Positions 12,175 through 25,570 of a DNA stretch of 64,000 nucleotides are shown here, one piece after another. Numbering within the stretch: position 1 is the first letter of the stretch; each line of letters begins with the position of its first letter. A model generated the notes under the pieces. That model worked only from the letters and a program-made list of their open reading frames with translations, was not told the origin of the DNA and ran no database searches. This stretch comes from Eutrigla gurnardus. Taxonomy: Eukaryota > Chordata > Actinopteri > Perciformes > Triglidae. The position numbers were made by a program, and so were the translations under genes. The stretch lies in contig OY741276.1 of the NCBI GenBank assembly GCA_963514095.1, positions 14,279,959-14,343,958 of the forward strand. Direction: 5' to 3'.

Positions 12175-15100
12175 GTAAGTCGAGCTGCGATCTCCCCCTC
12201 TCCCCCTCTCCCCGCTGTGTTGCGAAACGCCTCCTCTCAGATATCTCCTATCATCGTGCAGAGGAGTTCGGTCTATGCAAATGACTCCTTTCGTTACGTT
12301 ACAACAGGAGCTGAATCTGAACAGCCTGTAGAAGCGCTGTTTTACCAGAGGGTGGGCTGCAGAGACCATGCAGGAGTCGCTTGTTTTCCTCTGTTCAACT
12401 TTCCAATACAAACTCTAAGGAGCTGATGTTATATGAATGAAGTATTTCAATTAAAATACAATAATTCATGTCCTAATCATTGTAAAAAAATCTAAATAAA
12501 AGGCTAAGATTTACATTTTTCTGACGGTTTAAATTGCTTCTGGATGGTGAAAAAAGTGAGTTTGGAGCCTGATTGTCAATTATAATTCTGAGAAAGAAAA
12601 TCAACTAACGCAGTTAACATTATATGACATAATATATCACTGGTAACAAGAGACATAAATAATAAAATAAGTTATTACATAAGTAATTTGTTGAACAAAA
12701 CCTGAATTGAATAGAATAATTATTATGAAAAAAAGACAATTTTGAGGAACAGGATATACTTTCAGAAAAAAAATATTTACTGAATTTATTTGGTATGGGG
12801 GTCAACAATGACTGGTAGTCAAAAAGACTGAGAGTAAAAAAAGAATAAGGTCCTCTGGTTTGGAATTTGTAGCCCACTCATGTATTACAATGTCTTGCGG
12901 ATAAGCATATTAAATGGTTCAGCCTCTGGGCTCAGTGTGAATTTGGGTTCTTATCATGTCAAAGAGGACAAAGACTATTGTATAACAGAAAGACGTTTAA
13001 AAGGCATCTCACAACAAAAGCCTCCCGGCAGAGGTTTCAGACTTGAGGGCATTTTAAGGGAGGCGTCTGAAAATATAGGACAGCGGGGCCGATTCGTGCA
13101 AATTTATTAACAGATAAATGATTATGTGCCATAAAAGGGGAAAAAACATGTTTTTTATTCGATCGTGACTCGATTGTGTGATTTTGATTGCACACAAATA
13201 ATAAAGTTTCCTCTAAAATTAAAAATATTTGCATATGGATATAGTCCAGGCAGGGGAGGATGAGAAGTTGCATTTTTCCTTTGAGCAATATAATCAAGTA
13301 ATTTTACTTTTTTTGTGGAATAACATACACTTACACAGACAGTATTTAAATAAAGCGTTTTTAGATGTTTGAAATCGAAAGGCAATCTTTAAACTGCCGC
13401 TTATCCGTTTCTCTGAAGCAGTGATAAAGGTAATATACTGTTTGTTTGTTTTTCTAATCTAGATTCAAATTAAACAAATTACTTAGGTTGTGGTTGCCAC
13501 AATGGCCTGCTGACTTAAAACAAATTGCAAATTGCATATTCATTGTTTATGATGCGTTCATTTGTACTGACAAATAACAAAACACATGACAACTCATAAA
13601 AAGGTAATAGTTTTAAACAAGTAGTTCATGTATTGGACAGAGTTATGGACAAGATTCGATTTTGATAGCAATCCAGCCTGGGTGCTTAAAAAAAGTTAAA
13701 ATCAGATTTTTTTCCTCCATAATTTTGCAGCCTTAAACCCAGTGAGGGGTGTCTATTAGTTTACCACGACATGCTTTTAACACAACACTCATCCTCCATG
13801 TTTCTGTCTTGCCTCTATCAACACTCCCCTCTGAACTGTATTTTGTCTTTTCCTGGCTCCTTTGCCTCCTTTGCCAATTTCCCCTATTGAATCATTACTT
13901 TTACGACCTAAATCAGTCATTTCCAAAGATTACGTCGGGATCCGCAGGTGGGTACTTACTGTAAAACTACTGTTTAACACTGAAACTCATAAGCTAGTGC
14001 ACATTCTATTTGTTAGACTGATGAGAGGAAATGAAAAGAATCAGATGGTCAGTATTCAACATGTGTATGTATTCAATAACGCATGCATATAACAAAATTG
14101 TGATTATGTCTAATATAAGGTGTTGCAATAAAATGGTCAGAAAGGTTAATTTCGGCACAAATTCTCACTATTTATAGATAAGGCCTATATTGTCATTTGT
14201 GTCACAATGGTTTGTCATTTGTTAAAAGTGGGTCCCCTTAAAAAACATTTTGAAAAACAGTTGTTAATCGCTCAGTTTAACCTCCAAACATTTTTTCTTG
14301 CCCCTGAACCTGCTCTGTGACTTCCAATTTTACTGCTTTCACGTCCCATGAAGAATTCTAATGGTATTCTGGCTGCAGCTTCACTCAATGAAACTGTGCT
14401 TCTGAAAACAATCATTCATAAAGTCCAAAAAATGTACTACGACTTGATGAGCATGACTACTGCATAATACGTGCAATAGAAAGGATGTGGTTGTGAAAAA
14501 TAAATCTGCTCCAAGTTCCTGGTATACAGTACACAAAGGCCAAACGTGGCGTCGCCCTGCTCCGTCAGCCAATACATCTCCAACAGGAAGTTATTCTTTG
14601 TTGTTTCCCAAACAGTCAGAGGCAAATTCCTTCCCAAATGTCCTTGACGCAACAAAACAAACCAGTGAGAACTGGCAGCCAGGTTTTAGGAAACTATACT
14701 GGATAGTGGGTGGGTGAACCTTGCTGATCTCTCAATCATCGTCCCACCATGGTCCTGTGGTTATTTTGAAGTGTGGGATATTCATGGCCCAGGATAGGGC
14801 AACGACTGCTCCCATCCTGCCTTTCAAAAAGGACGGAAGCAGGTTCGAAACCCATACCGCTCTCACGCTGTGAGAAGAAGGCTTTATTTACGGTGCAAAA
14901 ACCTTTCTATGACAAGTCGTTGAGATTTATGAGTCCCAAGGGCTTCGAAAATATATTAAAAAAATCCTATTATTGCATTAAATTCTGAAGGTCTGTCCTA
15001 GCTCAAGGTAGCTTTATGATTCACTAAGACACAGTTCCGGAGAAATAAAAAAAATTAGAGGGAGCTAACAATACATCTTCCTGAAAACAGGATGACTATT

Positions 15101-15929
15101 TTTTTATCTTCAAACAATCACAGTAAACCAGTTTCAAGAGGGAGCTGTTGGGATTTCCCCTAAAAACAGCAGTGATCTTAAAAGACTTCCTTTCCATATA
15201 CACTGCAAATAAAAATGTTGAGTCAATGCTTAAATCCTCTACAATTTAAAGACAACTCTATTCTATGGTCCATTATTTATTTATTGCAGACTATGAATAA
15301 CAGACAGTTGCTATGGATGCAGTTCTGATTTCAAAACACAATTACAGGACCATGTTTTAATCAATTAAACTATTTGTCAGTCAATATGTTGTGTCAAATT
15401 ATTGATTCCTTTAGTAAGTAGCCGTGTAATAAGTGGATAATGTACATCGAGTGGGGGATTATTGGGAAATGAATTCAAGCAGTGAACTGCTCACCCTGTC
15501 ATGGATAATTCTGTAATAATGAACCACATTGTCCTTTACTTAAACTGTGTTATGTTTACATAACCAGTCTGGCTGCTGGTATGCCTATTTGAGATGAGGT
15601 AGCACACCAAAGTCCACCAAACTGGGAACAGCTATGCCATAACCATTTAAATAAAAAATGAAAGTGTGCCCATCTTTTGGCAATTTTGCATGCATATTGC
15701 ATTACAAATGAAAACTGTTCACCAGAAATTTTACGTCACAGCACAAAGTGCACAGCACATTGTTTTCTCAATTTGTAAACTCACTGTGGGGCCTTTTTGA
15801 ACTTTGAAGCCATTTTGCAAAGTCTAGCAGTTATGTATTCAAAGTCAAGTAGGCATAACAACAGTGGTATAAGAGTTATCCTGTTACTATGCTGCAGCTA
15901 AAAGAAATAAGGATGCAAAGGATTGCTAG

Positions 15930-16010
15930 TAGAGCCCAACCGATTTATCGATATTAGCCTATCACAGATATTGTATTGGTGCATATGCTGGCCCGATTTG
16001 CGCAGTTACA
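15930..16010. repeat. dispersed repeat end ('agagcccaaccgatttatcg' type)
   Basis: The phrase 'gtagagcccaaccgatttatcgatattagcc...ggcccgatt' follows the form of a fish nonautonomous DNA transposon end ('gggctcgaccgatt...gccgatat'). It is a short degraded fragment. Confidence 0.4.
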
Positions 16011-16711
16011 AAAAACATAACATTTTAAAGATTCTGATATAGAAAGTGCTGCAAGCGTAGTTCAGAATTTGTGTCATTACATAGCTTGTCCAGCAAAGTA
16101 CATTGATTATGATAACAACAGTTCATAACCAGGAATAAAAAAATGCATCACAACTAAGGGCACTCTGAATTCCTAATGTTACACAACATGGAGGCCTAAT
16201 GCCTCATCACCACAACAAAACTACAGATTGACTCAAGAAACGTAACGGCCACTTCGCTAATGGTCAAAACTATAACACAAATTACCAACATAAGCCACCA
16301 TATAATAACCGACACATCACACGTTGTTAACACTTTCATTTTACTACCAAAAGTAACATTTGCATTTTGGAACAGAAAACAGCAAACTCAATAAAACTAT
16401 TCATTCTAGCATTAGGCATGATGGGAAATGTGTGACGTCTCCATCGCTAAACTACTGCCATATGCGTCGGCATTTACTAGCATTCATCACTGCATAAATT
16501 AAAAGTAGACTTTCCCTAACTCATAGCACTTCTACCCTTACTTGGTGTTAAGTTACTGCATCTCCCAACAGAACACCACGGTTAAATTTCAACCAGCATG
16601 TGTGTTTTTCAGGCTAACTTTCACAGAAACAGAGCAGTTAATACTGGGAGCGAGGGCTCTCTCAAAACATGGTGAGTGCAAAGCTCCGCCCTCAGTGAAA
16701 CACAGAGGATT

Positions 16712-16749
16712 ATTATATATATATATATATATTATACAGTGTGTGTCTG

Positions 16750-16807
<58 letters not shown>
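16712..16807. repeat. (AT)n microsatellite, interrupted
   Basis: TA repeats at 16712-16733, then 'attatacagtgtgtgtctg', then a second run of TA repeats to about 16807. Tyrosine-isoleucine frames on both strands come only from the repeat. Confidence 0.95.
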
Positions 16808-16810
<3 letters not shown>

Positions 16811-18475
16811 TATGCTATACACCATGGCCTCATGTAAACCCTGAAGGCAACCTTTGAAAAAACAGAAAGGAGACTGGGAATGATGGCAGATCGCAACTCC
16901 ACAACCAATAGCATAATAGGCGATAAGTGGAAACATTCATCTGGCCTGTGGTAACAGAAAAAAGGTAAGTCCTATGCAGTGACAGCACAGAAACCTAGGA
17001 GATGAAGGATCCAAAAGAAGGAACAAAACATCCTCAGAACTCTGCCTACTCAGGAGTCAAATGCAGCCTTTAACAAGAGACTGATAAATGGATCAAGTAA
17101 CATGATACACAGACACTGGTAATCTGAACTACAGCAGGCAGTATATTCTATTTTGGACAGTATTATTCAAGTGCATATTGGTAAAGCATTTTGTTATTCA
17201 TTGTGTTACTTAGTCATTTTGTAATTATGTTCAAAACCAAAAGGATTCTGAAACAAAATTAATAGTACCAATATGGTTGATTTCATGATAAACAGGATGC
17301 AGGTGTTACCAATATGGTGGCAGCTGCACAAAACACAACTTAAAAGTACAGAGAGAGAAACACTGTTCTTTATCACTGTTTTCAAAACCTATAATCCCAT
17401 AACTTGGTTCATTACATGGTCTAGTCTACTACTACTATAAGTTAAATTAAGTTAAATAGATACATATTTCTGTCTAACTGATCTCTATTAATAAAATTGT
17501 TATATTGCAAAAATGTAATGCCTGTCAAGTTACTGAAATAAATCTTAATAACAAAAAAACCTACAGCCCTCAGCTCTCATCATTGTCAAAGGAAAAAAAC
17601 CTCAAGCCAATTTGTTAAACCAGTCCTGCATGGAGGTGCTGCTCCAGCATCCATGTTGTTGCAGCTTTTAGATGGCGTGCAAACTGGGTTTCTTTCCAAA
17701 TTAAGCACGAACCAGCCTCAAGGCTCTTGGTCTGAATGATGTGGCCTGGGCCTGGACCCCGGGGGTTGCAGCCAGCAAATCAGTAGAGCAGCCATTTTCC
17801 ACTCCATTAATAACATAATGAGGCAACCACAAAGTGCCTAAAATGATCACTTAAACCCCTTAATGGTTAAAGCAACCTGCCAAGACAGGGTCCAAAGAGC
17901 AGTAGCTATGGTACCAACAATACATGGTCACCTATCCTGATACGGATGAAACTTAAGTGTGCCAGCAGCACTTACTCCTCAGCTCTTACCAGTTAAATGT
18001 GGTGAATGAGATTTCAAAGTAACACTGTTTGGGTATAGAAAGCAAGCAGCGAATGGCATTGAATTGGATGGGACAAGCATTGACTACGATACAGTAGGTT
18101 CTTGGCACAGATGATGCCGCCCTGTCCTTCGCTACAGTTTGATAGGCATTACTGACATTACCTTTGTTCAAAGGGATGAAAAAGTAGTGTGACATTGGCA
18201 AAAGCTTAACACACTGTCACTTCTGCCAGTTCAGTGTGCACAGTGTGAGTGGGTGACTTTACAGAGAACAATTAGCGGGAACATGGGATAGTCCAAAGCG
18301 TTTAAAACAGAGACACTACATCCAGTCATAAGAAGTGTGGGACAGTAAGCTTGAACTGCAAAGCATACGGTTTAATGTGATGAGAAATGAGTGATGGAGT
18401 AAACTATAAGGCCAGCATACAGGAACATCAGCGGAACTGAAGTTTGAAGTTTGTTTTCTTAATCAAAACAAAGTT

Positions 18476-18511
18476 ATAGATTTGTATCACAGATCTGTGA
18501 TACAAATCTAT
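18476..18511. repeat. perfect 36-bp palindrome without spacer
   Basis: The left half, ATAGATTTGTATCACAGA (18476-18493), is the exact reverse complement of the right half at 18494-18511, with a BglII-type AGATCT at the centre. There is no loop. The palindrome stops at 18475/18512, which do not pair. Confidence 0.9.
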
Positions 18512-20172
18512 CTATACAAAACGGCACTGGGAACACATCCTATTCCTCTCCCACAGCTTCACACATGTCAGGGTTTGATTTTGCACACAGAATATTGTGG
18601 TGACTCAGCCGGGGCTACCAATCCTGTGAACTTCTCAATGGTAGCATTATAATGATCCCAATTTTAAGCACCCTTCCGGTTATCTTTGACCTTGATTTTA
18701 CATGCATGGAAATCAACCTTACTTAAATATCTTACTTACTTGCTAATTAGGGCTACAATTAACAACCTAGTTCATGTTTCATATTATCAGTATTTTTGTC
18801 ATATTAGCATCATGGCTCTAGTGACGTCAATGTCTGTTGGCCTACTGACTGATGAGGCAACAAGCAATGATAATGACCTCAATTGAAGCGGTCCACAGCT
18901 GGAATGCAATGATAGATATTAACCATCCCATTAATTCAACAGGTCCACTATAGTTTGCCAAGGACATTTTCAAGGACCTCTCGTGTTTGTGGTGACTCCA
19001 CACTTTGTCAAAACACCTTTTGTTGCCTGTTTTGCACTTCCACTGACTGACTGCTGACTCTTCAATCACTTCAATCGCGAGTCATAACACAGCGGAGTGC
19101 ATCATCGACCACCAACTCAGCGTTTATGTCAAGATTGTGTGTTGTGTTTTATACAAGACTTTAGGCCAATAGCCTGCATACATTGCTGCTTTTTGTTTTG
19201 TTTGTTTGAAGTGTGTTTTACAACACCTCACAGCCCATTATTGGTCTAGCCAGGGGGTTTAGTTAGGTTAGGTTAATTGTGGGTTGCATTCATTCAATCA
19301 AACAATACAGCAGTGGTCGTTGCTGACGCACCTGGTGGAGATCCGCACTCCTGAATGCACCTTTCTAGTTGTTATTATCAGCCTTAAAATCCTTCAATAT
19401 CTTAGCTTACTGTTTAACAGTCCTATATCAAATAAGCCTGCCTGTTGATGTTTACTGACAAAGCTTCACCAGCTGGTCAGGGAATAACAGGGAACCAACC
19501 TGAGTCATCAGCTGTGGTTAATATACAACTTTTTAAAACACAGTACAAATAATTTAAAAACATTATACCTTAAAGTTAAACTTTTCAGACTGCACAGTAC
19601 AGTATCAACAAGTGTATAATGACATAATTATCACTTATAAATAAAATTATATATAATATTTGTAACCACTCTCACACTTCCACAAATGTCACTGTGATAA
19701 AAAACTAAAATACTTCAATAATACTTCCACAACAGGACTCTGTGACAAATGGCTCCATTGATAACTGCACTAAATTTAAGACTGCCTGAACTACAACCAT
19801 TGACCAAGCCAGTTGCTAGGAGCAGCAGGGAAGAAAAAAAACAACCATAATCTCTCTTTGATCGAAAGGCTGCTTCACTGAGGATAGAAACAAAGACAAC
19901 CCGTTCTCGGTACGTTTCCATTTCATCTGACAGCACTGATGTCCACCTGTTCCACCTTAATATTATGTTAATACCCACTTGAATGAAAAAGAGAGCGCTC
20001 TCCATTCAGACACCAAGCAACAGTGAAGCAGCAGCCACTGTTGCTTGATCAGTATCTGTTGAAAACACAATTCAATTAAAAACTAACGGTATTAAAATCG
20101 AGCACACACGATACGCCCCGTGTCTCTGCCGTCCTCTAGCAAACAGATGGCAGCGTGTGTGCATTTTCTTAC

Positions 20173-20226
20173 CGTGTAAAGCCCAATCCTGCACAAGGCG
20201 AGGGAGAGCTGCATGTGCTCCGACAT
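20173..20226 (-). CDS. arl15: candidate alternative first coding exon of arl15
   Basis: On the minus strand an ATG in a good context (ACAATGT) opens an 18-codon frame, MSEHMQLSLALCRIGLYT. It ends exactly at a strong donor, ACG|GTAAGA, in phase 0. The start MSE recalls the MSD start of ARL15, and the length is close to the segment that precedes the core of that GTPase. The exon contains none of the GTP-binding motifs, so identity rests on position, orientation relative to snx18 and phase. A longer frame of 108 codons overlaps in another phase but has no family resemblance. The left end of the upstream untranslated part is unclear: a possible acceptor lies near 20317, or this may be a separate promoter. 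It could be an unrelated gene's first exon. Confidence 0.35.
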
Positions 20227-23200
20227 TGTGCTCAGCAACAAGCGTAACCCCCGGCAACAAACAAGCCAAGCCTCTTGGAGTGAGTGAATGAATGGATGGA
20301 GGAGGATCAGGAGTAGCTGAGCACAACATTGTCAGGTCAGCTACATGAGTCCAGCCCTTCCATGTCTCAGTGTCAGCCGCCCGTATCCACAGAGCCATTT
20401 CTGTTTTTAAGTTTGAGCTTTACAGAGAAGGTTTTGTAAGCGTGTAGATGAGCATGATTGAAGGCCGTCTTGTGTTTACTCCCCGTGTGCATTCATTGAA
20501 AGATAAAAAAAACAGTACTGCCACAAGGATCGGCGGACAGACACATGCTTGAGATTAGTTTGCGGGGATCTTTCTCGCCACAGAGATTAAGGGCTTAGTG
20601 ACAACTCGGGATCCAGAATGAGACTACAAATTGGATTAGTCACCATTACCCACGCACACACTATGCCTATACTGTTACATGCATAGCTTCATGAAGGATG
20701 AAAAACGACTGCTTTCTATGCGTGGACGAGGATGAAGTGATTGACCACTGCAGCTTAACGGCGGCCGTAGGGGATGTCGATAACGGTTTGTGGGATGCTT
20801 TGTCGGAAGTCTGTCTGTTTTGGAAAACTGTGAGTCATATTCGAATTGCTTGTTTTTGGTCTGCTCAGCTGTAGTAACAGGCCTAGTTACTGCCACCACC
20901 TGCTGACATAGCGCAGTTATAATATAGAGTGCTAAACTGTAATGCAATAAAGCTATGTGATAACTAATAACAAACTAATTACATCAACAACAAGTAAACT
21001 AGAATTCAAATTGATGAATGAAAAATAACACTTGTAGCAACATATGATTTTAACTGTACACAAATGTATTCATCTCTGGCTTCTATCTACTACGCTACTG
21101 CAGTAATGGGTGCTTTGAAATGAGTAATGCCGCTGAATGAAGTATTTATTTTAGATCATAAAGAAGCCAATAACTACAACTATCCACCAAACTGTAATAT
21201 GTTGTTGTTTGTCGTCTGGTTTAAAACCTAAGCACTCGGGTTACTACTACTTATACAACAGCTTGTGTAACTAGCCGGCACATTGTAGCCTAGTTCTACA
21301 GTAGTTTATTCAGTCTGACTACAGGTGAGCAGCTCTCCTATGAAAGGCTTGAGTTACTGATAAGGCTCCGATTACCAAGCTGCATTTCTTTATGGATTTT
21401 TTACGAAGCCGTCCCACGACTCTTCAAATACATTAAGAGCAGAATAAGAAGCCAATGACAACAAAGCCCTGCTCCTAAAGGAAACAAAATGCAATAAAAA
21501 TATGAAAACAGGTCACTAATGTCTCTGTAGAGCAACAATCCATCAACTTTAACTCAAAGCACCTGTTCTTGATTGTGATCATAGCATTATGAAACGGCCA
21601 TAAATATTCCCTTATATCTCACTGGTGGTGCTCCAGGCGAAGATGCTGACTCACTAGCACTCTCCTCAGACACAAGGGAATCACTGCAATGGCTTTAGTC
21701 AGCAGACACAAAAAGCCTGGCTGACATGCTGCTTGCAGGTTAAAAACAGGGGACGGAGCTTCAGGAACGATGTTGTGCTCACAAAAGTTATTTCACATTG
21801 CAACTGGAGGCGATGCTCCTGTGGCCAGTCAAAACTTATATAGACACCCATTCAAACTGAAACCTGAGTAAAGCTGCTCTCACCAATAGATCATTGAAAA
21901 TGATTAGCCTGATATCCACCCACATGTAAAAGGCACACGCAATGTTGAAATATTTTTGAGAATATTCACGCTCTTATCTGCATAGAGTAGGTCGTTTTTG
22001 TTTGCCTCGCACCGGCGACGTGTTCAAAGTGGTCAGATGGGGGACAAATCTGAGCGGAAAAGTAACACCAGCCTTGTATCCCATAGGCTATCAAGCAGCA
22101 TTCATACGCTGCCAAAATCCCTCCCATAGACTCACCCTGCTCTGTGATATGCTGGCGAGGTGGCAGTGTGCTATAGCCTGCTGGGTGCCCTTGGATGGGA
22201 GATCCGCTCTGAAATACAGTTGGTCAAACAAAAGCACATGCCATTCTTCTACTAAAACAATGTATTTTTATTGAGGTGTGACCTCAGTGCTGAGTGGATA
22301 AACCAAATACCACAATACTGCCCTGGGTCAGTTCCGGTCTGGGCTCGCTCTCTCTCTCTCTTCTCTCTCTCCTCTCTCTCTCTCAAATAAAACCCACCAA
22401 AATAAACATTCTGTAGGTTGCAAATTATCTGTGGAACAACATAAACACCCTCTCAACTGTTAACTCCTTCAAGCTTGTGGCATCAAGAACTCAAATGCTT
22501 TCAACATAATGATCATAATAGAATATCTAAATTATTTAAATGATTGGGGATGCAACTAAAAACTTCAGATTCAGGTTTTGAAGCCTGGCTTGGTGCTACA
22601 TGGCAATTTATAATTACTTTAAAAAAATATAACATGTACATAATGTAATTGAACATTCTGAATGTTTTAACGTTCTGTGAACTACAGAGGCCTCAAGGAA
22701 ATTTTCACATGCTGACCCAAAATATACTAAACCAAATAAGAGCTTGCTTGAGACTAGTAATTATTATATAAAAACTTCTAGCTAGATGACAATTTATTGA
22801 TTATTTTGCTTGATGACTAAACAACGCCTGTTTCTTAACAAGCATCATCTATATTGTAATCAGATTTGACAGTGACCGAACCATGTAATGATGTTTTAAT
22901 GTTACTCCGATCTATATCAATTACACCAGAAGGAAATAAGGGACAAAGCAAACAGGTGGCAGCTAGCTTGGGTAAAACAAACAGGTGTTTGGTGAAGCAC
23001 TCACGACCCTGGTGTCGTTCATTTATAGCCTATAGCTTTATTTTCTTCCGGTGATGGCGTTCAAGCTTCAAAAATCAGAAAAGTGGTGAGGATTCCCTCA
23101 TCTTCTTTTCGGATAATGGATAATCCCATTGTGTTTTTGTCGAGGGAACCGGTGTGACGCAAACTTCAGGGGCTCATCTACAGAAATATGTCATGACCAT

Positions 23201-25062
23201 GCATAATAGTGTGTGAAGCAATATAAAGCCTCTGGAAAATAATGCTGTACTTGTGTGGGTTTTATAAATGAATAACACATAGTCTGGCATTCTCACAAAA
23301 CACAGAGTGACCTCTCTTCGATGTCACACACTAAACAGTGAATGTATCCTGTGAAGTCTGCAACAAGTAAAGGTCCAAGACTTTGGCCACACGGTGTACT
23401 TGTAATTTGGTATGGCTGTGTCATGGCAACGGCTAGCACCGAAATTCCTGTCAGTGCTGCCGTTTTGTGTTTAAACACTACGCTGATCATGCTGAAGTAC
23501 AGTAGTCCTGCAGTCCAGTTGAAACAGAATCCACTAGAGGTCAGATCTCTCTGATGGTCATAATTCAATTCACAGTTATTACCCAGCAATGTGCAATGAT
23601 TATGGGCTTCCATTCTGGTTTCTCTCAAATACCCTTTTAGGTCTAGCCTGATCTTAAAACCTTACCTATAAGCATGAAAGGGACCTAAGACTAGCATCAG
23701 TTATCGAGGGTTTACTGACAAGTTTTCATTGATTTATAGGAAAGAGAGAAACATAGTTTTGGCCTGGGTCTTGTGCCAGCTCTCCAGTGTTGCACAGCAG
23801 GAAAGGAGGCCCTGCGCCTCTAAAGTGCCTGACCTCAGAGGACAGCCGAGCACTCAGCTCCAACAGTCCACTGAGTTACAGCTGTGCTTTCCACGGAAAA
23901 TATTTAATCCCCAAGCAAGTAGGTTGAGAAAAAATATTTTTCCTAGGAAATGGCTGTAGCGTATTGAACATCGACAAGAGAAAATGAACAGAGTTGAGGG
24001 TGAAATCAATTTCATATAACTCATGTCATGAGTGTGCTCCCTTTAACATCCAATACATTCTGTTGTTCTACCTTTGTTACCAACAGTTTTCAATGAGCGC
24101 ACAACTGAGATTACAGAGTCAATCATGTAAACTATGAATGAGGCACCTAGGTCCCCTTTTTTGTGCCCCACAATGTATTACTCCATGGCCAGACTCCACA
24201 GACAAGCTAGACATTAGAATCAATCTGTATAAACTACAGTACAACTGTTGTGGTGCCACTTGTTGGGTGAGACTTTGAACACACTCGACTGGAGAAAAGG
24301 TCTCAATGAAGCAGAAGTTCAAAGTTCCTTTTAGGTCTTGCATCTTGGGAGGCCCATTTATAAACAAGCTGATAACACTGGGTGGGCAAGTTCCTCTCCA
24401 TTTCACACTGTTCCTCTGTACCCCTTGTGACGTGACTGTGTACTTTTTCCCCCCTGTGGCTTTAGAAATTCTCAGCCTTCAGTTACAGCTTCCTCTCTAT
24501 TGTTTCACCTTTTTTTCCAGCAGCACCCATCCCACCCCTACAACGTGGGCAAAGCCCCCTAAAAACATAATCTCCAGGCTAAAAAATCTGAACTGTAATA
24601 GTCATTATGGTCACAGGTATAACAAATGTACAGGGGACTGACATGTGAAAGTAGTTATAGACTGACTGGCTCCCAAGTAGCTTATATAGCCAACACACAG
24701 AGTAGCTTTGTCCTCAGCAGCAACAGTGTGTTATAATGGAAAATAGCAACTTCGTGTCTCATACAGAACGGTACAGGGTTTAGCTAGCAGGACTTGGTGG
24801 TGTAGCTAGTTGGAGTGTTTTAAATATAAACAGTGTGGGTCAACCAGTTCTTCGCACACAAAATGATAGGGGGAAGCTACCGGCTGGACCTGACACATTA
24901 GCATAAAACAACAACCGGTATTACACCTACTCTTTGGGGCGGGGGCTCACATAGCACCTGGGTGACAACACTATCTGAGCTTAAATGGCAAGAAACCAAA
25001 AACGTTAGAGCCGGTCTTTGATTAATTCCGCCACAACACAGCATTTCGACTCATCTACTCAC
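20227..25062 (-). other. intervening sequence between the two putative arl15 first exons
   Basis: No exon-like frame was recognised. The stretch holds a CT-rich tract at 22347-22384, AT-rich unique sequence and short stretches of moderate GC. If both first exons are used, this is either an intron or the region upstream of an internal promoter. Confidence 0.3.
22347..22384. repeat. (CT)n microsatellite, interrupted
   Basis: CT repeats broken by single-base slips. Confidence 0.85.
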
Positions 25063-25074
25063 CAGATAATCCAT
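25063..25074 (-). CDS. arl15: candidate first exon of arl15, coding end MDYL
   Basis: On the minus strand a CpG-rich exon ends at the near-consensus donor CTG|GTGAGT (junction at 25063/25062). The last 12 exonic bases read ATG GAT TAT CTG, giving MDYL in phase 0. An in-frame stop (TAG) lies two codons upstream, so translation in this frame can only begin at this ATG. MDYL occurs at the same relative place in vertebrate ARL15, just before its cysteine-rich segment and P-loop, from family knowledge. Upstream to about 25.5 kb would be 5' UTR and promoter. The divergent position next to snx18 matches human 5q11.2, where ARL15 also points away from SNX18. A four-residue match is weak by itself, so the identity is an inference. 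ARL15 is an Arf-like GTPase of the Golgi and endomembranes linked to CNNM magnesium transporters. Confidence 0.4.
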
Positions 25075-25570
25075 GTACTATCGCTGACCAGCCACAGCAG
25101 CAAGAACTGGCTTTGTAGTAATCCCGTTTTTGCTTCAATGAGTCCGAAATGTAAATGGGGGTTTTCTTTACCACACGTCGCTTTGTATTCCCCGCCTTTC
25201 GAACAGACAGCGACCTAAAAAACAGCCTTTTGGTGGGGTTAAAAGCGAGGGTTTTTCGCCGTCCTCTTCGCTGAAAAAGACACGTCTCAGCACAGAAACG
25301 ACCGAGTTTGTTTATAACGACGAGGGCCGCCTGCTTCGTGTGCTTTTTTCTGCCCAAATAGCCCCTCGTCAGCCGGCTGACTTCCAGTTTTATCACACAA
25401 TATCAGTTGAGTGTTTGGTTGAGGAAACGAGCGAAGCCTACACAACGCTACGTCACGCACGTCTTTTTGCTCACGTAGCGTGGTCACGTGACCGAACACA
25501 TGGTGGCTATTTTCATTCTAAAGGAGGAACCGCTGCTAAAACCATAAAAAAAACGCTTTGGGGTTGTAAA
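25075..25570 (-). promoter_or_regulatory. CpG-rich promoter/5' UTR of the minus-strand gene, with CLEAR-type E-box
   Basis: CpG density rises sharply over about 25.1-25.5 kb compared with both sides. The block contains a CRE-like ACGTCA (about 25450) and, at 25482-25493, the 12-bp perfect palindrome GGTCACGTGACC. This includes the GTCACGTGAC consensus of TFEB/TFE3/USF/MITF-type CLEAR sites. The strong minus-strand donor at 25063 shows the direction of transcription. I see no plus-strand splice donor or coding start of note. The start site would be near 25.4-25.5 kb, but no TATA box fixes it. Confidence 0.5.

Noticed and set aside
14841..14862. tRNA B-box-like 'ggttcgaaacc'
   Set aside because: The arms around the loop do not pair, and no A box or acceptor stem is found at the right distance; no tRNA or clear tRNA-derived SINE.
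20072..20398. 108-codon minus-strand frame overlapping the 20.2-kb exon
   Set aside because: It runs through the donor without a family match; the shorter ATG frame with good context ends exactly at the donor.
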